Notes under the pieces: model-generated
Databases searched by the model: none
What the model saw: only the letters and a program-made list of their open reading frames with translations
Told to the model about the DNA's origin: nothing
Made by a program: the position numbers and the translations under genes
Part shown: in pieces, positions 61,947 through 64,000 of the stretch
Layout of the letters: every line of letters begins with the position of its first letter
Position numbering within the stretch: the first letter of the stretch is position 1
Source of the DNA: Lagierella sp.
Lineage (GTDB): Bacteria; Bacillota; Clostridia; Tissierellales; Peptoniphilaceae
DNA length: 64,000 nucleotides
Direction of reading: 5' to 3'
NCBI RefSeq assembly: GCF_029983815.1
Contig: NZ_JASBYU010000005.1
Location: 23,262 to 87,261 of the forward strand

Positions 61947-62405
61947 ATGGAAGACAAGCTCTATATCATATTAGAAAAAGTAATAGACAAGAACGATAAG
62001 TCTGGAATTTCAGACTATGTGACACAATTTCACTTTGGTACAAGGGAAGATGTTAAAAAATTTAATCAAATGATAAAAAGTTCCCTTAGCCTAGAAGAAT
62101 CAGACAATATCCCGGAAAGATTTACCATAGAAATCAGCTCAGCAGAATACTCAGTAAAAATGAGATTGCCTAAACTTGGAGAAAAACAAGTTATAAAAGT
62201 TGAACAATTTCAGGGATTTGAAAATCCAGGAGCAGTTAAATTTGTAGAAATAGATAATCAGACAATACTAGAAAAATTTATACAGCTGATAGATAAAGCT
62301 AAATCAGAAGAGATTTACCCTCAGGAAGAGCAAAAAGAGGTATCAAAAAAACATCCCCATTTGCTAGAGGGAGGAGTTAATCCACCTAACACTTCAGCGG
62401 AGTAA
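61947..62405 (+). CDS. Uncharacterised cytoplasmic protein
   Basis: 152 residues from ATG 61947 with AAGGAGAG. No signal peptide or membrane helix. Mixed alpha/beta composition to about residue 115, then a Glu/Lys-rich linker and a tail KHPHLLEGGVNPPNTSAE. I do not recognise it. Stops 13 bp before the L,D-transpeptidase start, so probably co-transcribed with it. Confidence 0.75.
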   Translation: MEDKLYIILEKVIDKNDKSGISDYVTQFHFGTREDVKKFNQMIKSSLSLEESDNIPERFTIEISSAEYSVKMRLPKLGEKQVIKVEQFQGFENPGAVKFVEIDNQTILEKFIQLIDKAKSEEIYPQEEQKEVSKKHPHLLEGGVNPPNTSAE

Positions 62406-62418
62406 AAGGAGGCATATA

Positions 62419-63747
62419 TTGAAAAAAGGTGTTATTATACCAATAGTTGCCATAGTGGCCGTCTACTTAGGAGGAGCGCTATTATTTAATAACTATTCCT
62501 ATCCTTCCACTACAGTTAATGGAGAAAAGAAGAGTTTTAAAAAGATAACAGACATTACAAACCCTAACTATGACAACTACGAACTAATAGTAGAAGGCAA
62601 AAATGATAAAGAAGATAAATTTACAGTTGAAGATTTGAATTTTAACATAGAAGAAAAAAATCCTGTAGAAATAAATCAAAATTCACTAATTTGGCCCATC
62701 GAGCTACTAAAAAAACATGACTATAAAGTCGACTACAACTACACATTAGACGATAAGAAGTTAGAACAATCAATCCTAGAGTCAAAACTAAATCAAGATG
62801 TAGAGAAATCAAAAGATGCATCGGTGGAATTAGTTGAGAACAAATATGAAATCATCCCAGAAAAAGTAGGAGATGAACTGAACCTAGATAAAACAAAAGA
62901 AAAGATAGTACAGGCTTTCAAAGACAAGGCAGATAAAATAAAATTGGAAGAGGAAGAATATATACTTCCTAAACTTACAAAAGATAGCCCAGAACTAAAA
63001 GAAGAATTAGATAAGAGAGAAAAACTATTTTCAACCATACTAACCTTTGACTTTGACGATAGAAAAGTAGAATTAAAAGGCGATGAGTTGATAGCATTTT
63101 ACGATAAAGCACAGGATGGATATGTATTAAATAGACAAAGAGTTAGGGACTATGTTGCAGACCTTGCCAAAAAGACCGACACCTTTGGAATAGATAGGAA
63201 ATTTAACACCACAGGAAGAGGAGAAGTTACAGTAGGTGGGGGAATCTATGGATGGCAGATGAACGTGGACAAGACCACAGATCAAGTAATAAAAGACATA
63301 GAAGAAGGAAATAGCAAAACCGTAGACATAGATTACAAACTGCATTCCCTTACAAGAGCGACAAATGACATAGGAAACACCTATATAGAAATAGACCTAA
63401 CAAGGCAACATCTTTGGTTTTATAAAGAAGGAAAAGTTATTGTCGAATCAGATGTTATAACAGGACTACCCTATGGAGGAAACGAAACACCAACAGGAGT
63501 TTTTAAAGTGTGGTCTCGTGAAACAGATAGAAACCTTACAGGAGAAGACTATAGCTCACCAGTATCCTTCTGGATGCCAATAAACTGGGGCGGAGTAGGT
63601 TTACACGATGCGCCATGGCAGTCTAGCTTTGGAGGAGATCTCTATAAGACAAGGGGTTCCCATGGATGTATAAACCTTCCATACGATGTAGCTAAGAATA
63701 TATATTTGGAAGTAAAGAACGAAACCCCAGTGGTAGTTTACAAATAA
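62419..63747 (+). CDS. L,D-transpeptidase (YkuD) with peptidoglycan-binding domains
   Basis: 442 residues from TTG 62419 with AAAGGAGG. N-terminal membrane anchor (residues 5-25) without lipobox. The middle (about 30-310) looks like the putative peptidoglycan-binding region usually paired with YkuD. The C-terminal catalytic domain (about 315-442) has GLHDAPWQ and TRGSHGCINLP, holding the catalytic His and Cys. Makes 3-3 crosslinks in, or attaches proteins to, the wall; extracytoplasmic. Confidence 0.92.
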   Translation: MKKGVIIPIVAIVAVYLGGALLFNNYSYPSTTVNGEKKSFKKITDITNPNYDNYELIVEGKNDKEDKFTVEDLNFNIEEKNPVEINQNSLIWPIELLKKHDYKVDYNYTLDDKKLEQSILESKLNQDVEKSKDASVELVENKYEIIPEKVGDELNLDKTKEKIVQAFKDKADKIKLEEEEYILPKLTKDSPELKEELDKREKLFSTILTFDFDDRKVELKGDELIAFYDKAQDGYVLNRQRVRDYVADLAKKTDTFGIDRKFNTTGRGEVTVGGGIYGWQMNVDKTTDQVIKDIEEGNSKTVDIDYKLHSLTRATNDIGNTYIEIDLTRQHLWFYKEGKVIVESDVITGLPYGGNETPTGVFKVWSRETDRNLTGEDYSSPVSFWMPINWGGVGLHDAPWQSSFGGDLYKTRGSHGCINLPYDVAKNIYLEVKNETPVVVYK

Positions 63748-63778
63748 TTTAAAAACTTTAAAAAGATTTTAAAAACAT

Positions 63779-63807
63779 TTGACAAACGTAAATAATAATG
63801 ATATTAT
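63779..63807 (+). promoter_or_regulatory. Consensus promoter, upstream of tandem pair
   Basis: TTGACA (63779-63784), 17-bp spacer, TATTAT (63802-63807). The start point falls in the terminator hairpin that follows. Confidence 0.65.
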
Positions 63808-63810
63808 ATG

Positions 63811-63838
63811 AAGGCACTTAAGTAAGAAGTGCCTTTTT
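63811..63838 (+). terminator. Terminator after the L,D-transpeptidase gene
   Basis: AAGGCACTT / AAGTGCCTT, 7-nt loop, then TTTTT. Confidence 0.85.
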
Positions 63839-63872
63839 AAATTGTTAAAATCAGTATTAAATTAAAAAACAT

Positions 63873-63901
63873 TTGACAAGACATTAAAAAGGTGGTATTC
63901 T
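63873..63901 (+). promoter_or_regulatory. Strong extended -10 promoter at the right edge, possible rRNA promoter
   Basis: TTGACA (63873-63878), 17-bp spacer, TGG then TATTCT (63896-63901). Both this and the 63779 promoter are preceded by the same AAAAACATTTGACAA block. The downstream 100 bp (small hairpin CACTC-GAAAA-GAGTG, then AGAACCTAAACAATTAAAA) has no ORF and resembles leader DNA before 16S genes, but no rRNA gene begins inside the window. Confidence 0.5.
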
Positions 63902-64000
63902 AATTAAGTTGTCACTCGAAAAGAGTGCATAGAACCTAAACAATTAAAAAGTGTAAAAAACTTTTGAGTAAGTACAACCAAACAATAATTCGGTGAAGTA

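Noticed and set aside
1..64000. CRISPR arrays, insertion sequences, tRNA genes, integrases
   Set aside because: None could be recognised; no regularly spaced repeats, transposase or recombinase motifs were seen.

Overview
The window is AT-rich DNA from a low-GC Gram-positive anaerobe. A complete S10-spc-alpha ribosomal operon, a SCIFF peptide with its radical SAM maturase, a KOW protein beside infA and a mannose-family PTS all point to Clostridia/Tissierellia. I would guess a host-associated Peptoniphilaceae relative, but this is inference because no rRNA gene lies inside the window.

Layout. 1-8104: a class I lanthipeptide locus. A divergent HTH regulator (cut by the left edge) is followed by a Cys/Ser-rich precursor, full-length LanB, LanC, an FMN-type flavoprotein and an ABC exporter gene broken by an in-frame TAA exactly at the Q-loop glutamine position. 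8197-13302: housekeeping genes: a small membrane protein, folP, a YitT-family protein and a lipoate/queuosine operon (lplA, lipA, queH). 13303-21630: an amino-sugar locus. agaS, nagA/agaA, lacC, lacD and a GntR/UTRA regulator run on the + strand and converge on a PTS EIIB-EIIC-EIID-EIIA operon on the - strand. Three copies of a TGGTATCT-type element sit upstream of the two operons and are candidate operators. 21644-22000: yajC.

22072-35240: a Bce-type antimicrobial-peptide detoxification system (response regulator, kinase, ABC ATPase, permease) that is split by an 8.65 kb AT-rich island. The island holds a second, unusual RiPP cluster: a 38-residue Lys-rich precursor followed by an attenuator, a YcaO protein, an MFS exporter, a full-length LanB-type dehydratase and an E1-like/YcaO fusion with a zinc-type Cys tetrad. 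An 82-bp direct repeat (81/82 identical), made from the 3' end and terminator of the kinase gene, flanks the island, so acquisition by recombination is likely. No integrase is present.

35429-46786: cell-surface and regulatory genes: a DUF3139-like protein, UDP-GlcNAc 2-epimerase, a glycosyltransferase, a GntR/ABC trio, an Orn/Lys/Arg decarboxylase, SCIFF maturase and SCIFF precursor, a peptide-binding lipoprotein and a Wzy-like polymerase. 46798-61738: the ribosomal operon, with a strong promoter and a structured leader. map is absent, and rpsD has moved downstream of rplQ, where it has its own promoter and a hairpin that overlaps its Shine-Dalgarno. 61947-64000: an unknown protein, a YkuD L,D-transpeptidase and two tandem strong promoters at the right edge that look like the start of an rRNA operon.

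The candidate undescribed system is the hybrid YcaO/LanB cluster at 23.9-32.1 kb. Its enzymes predict a peptide carrying both azolines and dehydroamino acids, made from a precursor unlike the known thiopeptide or goadsporin precursors I can recall.
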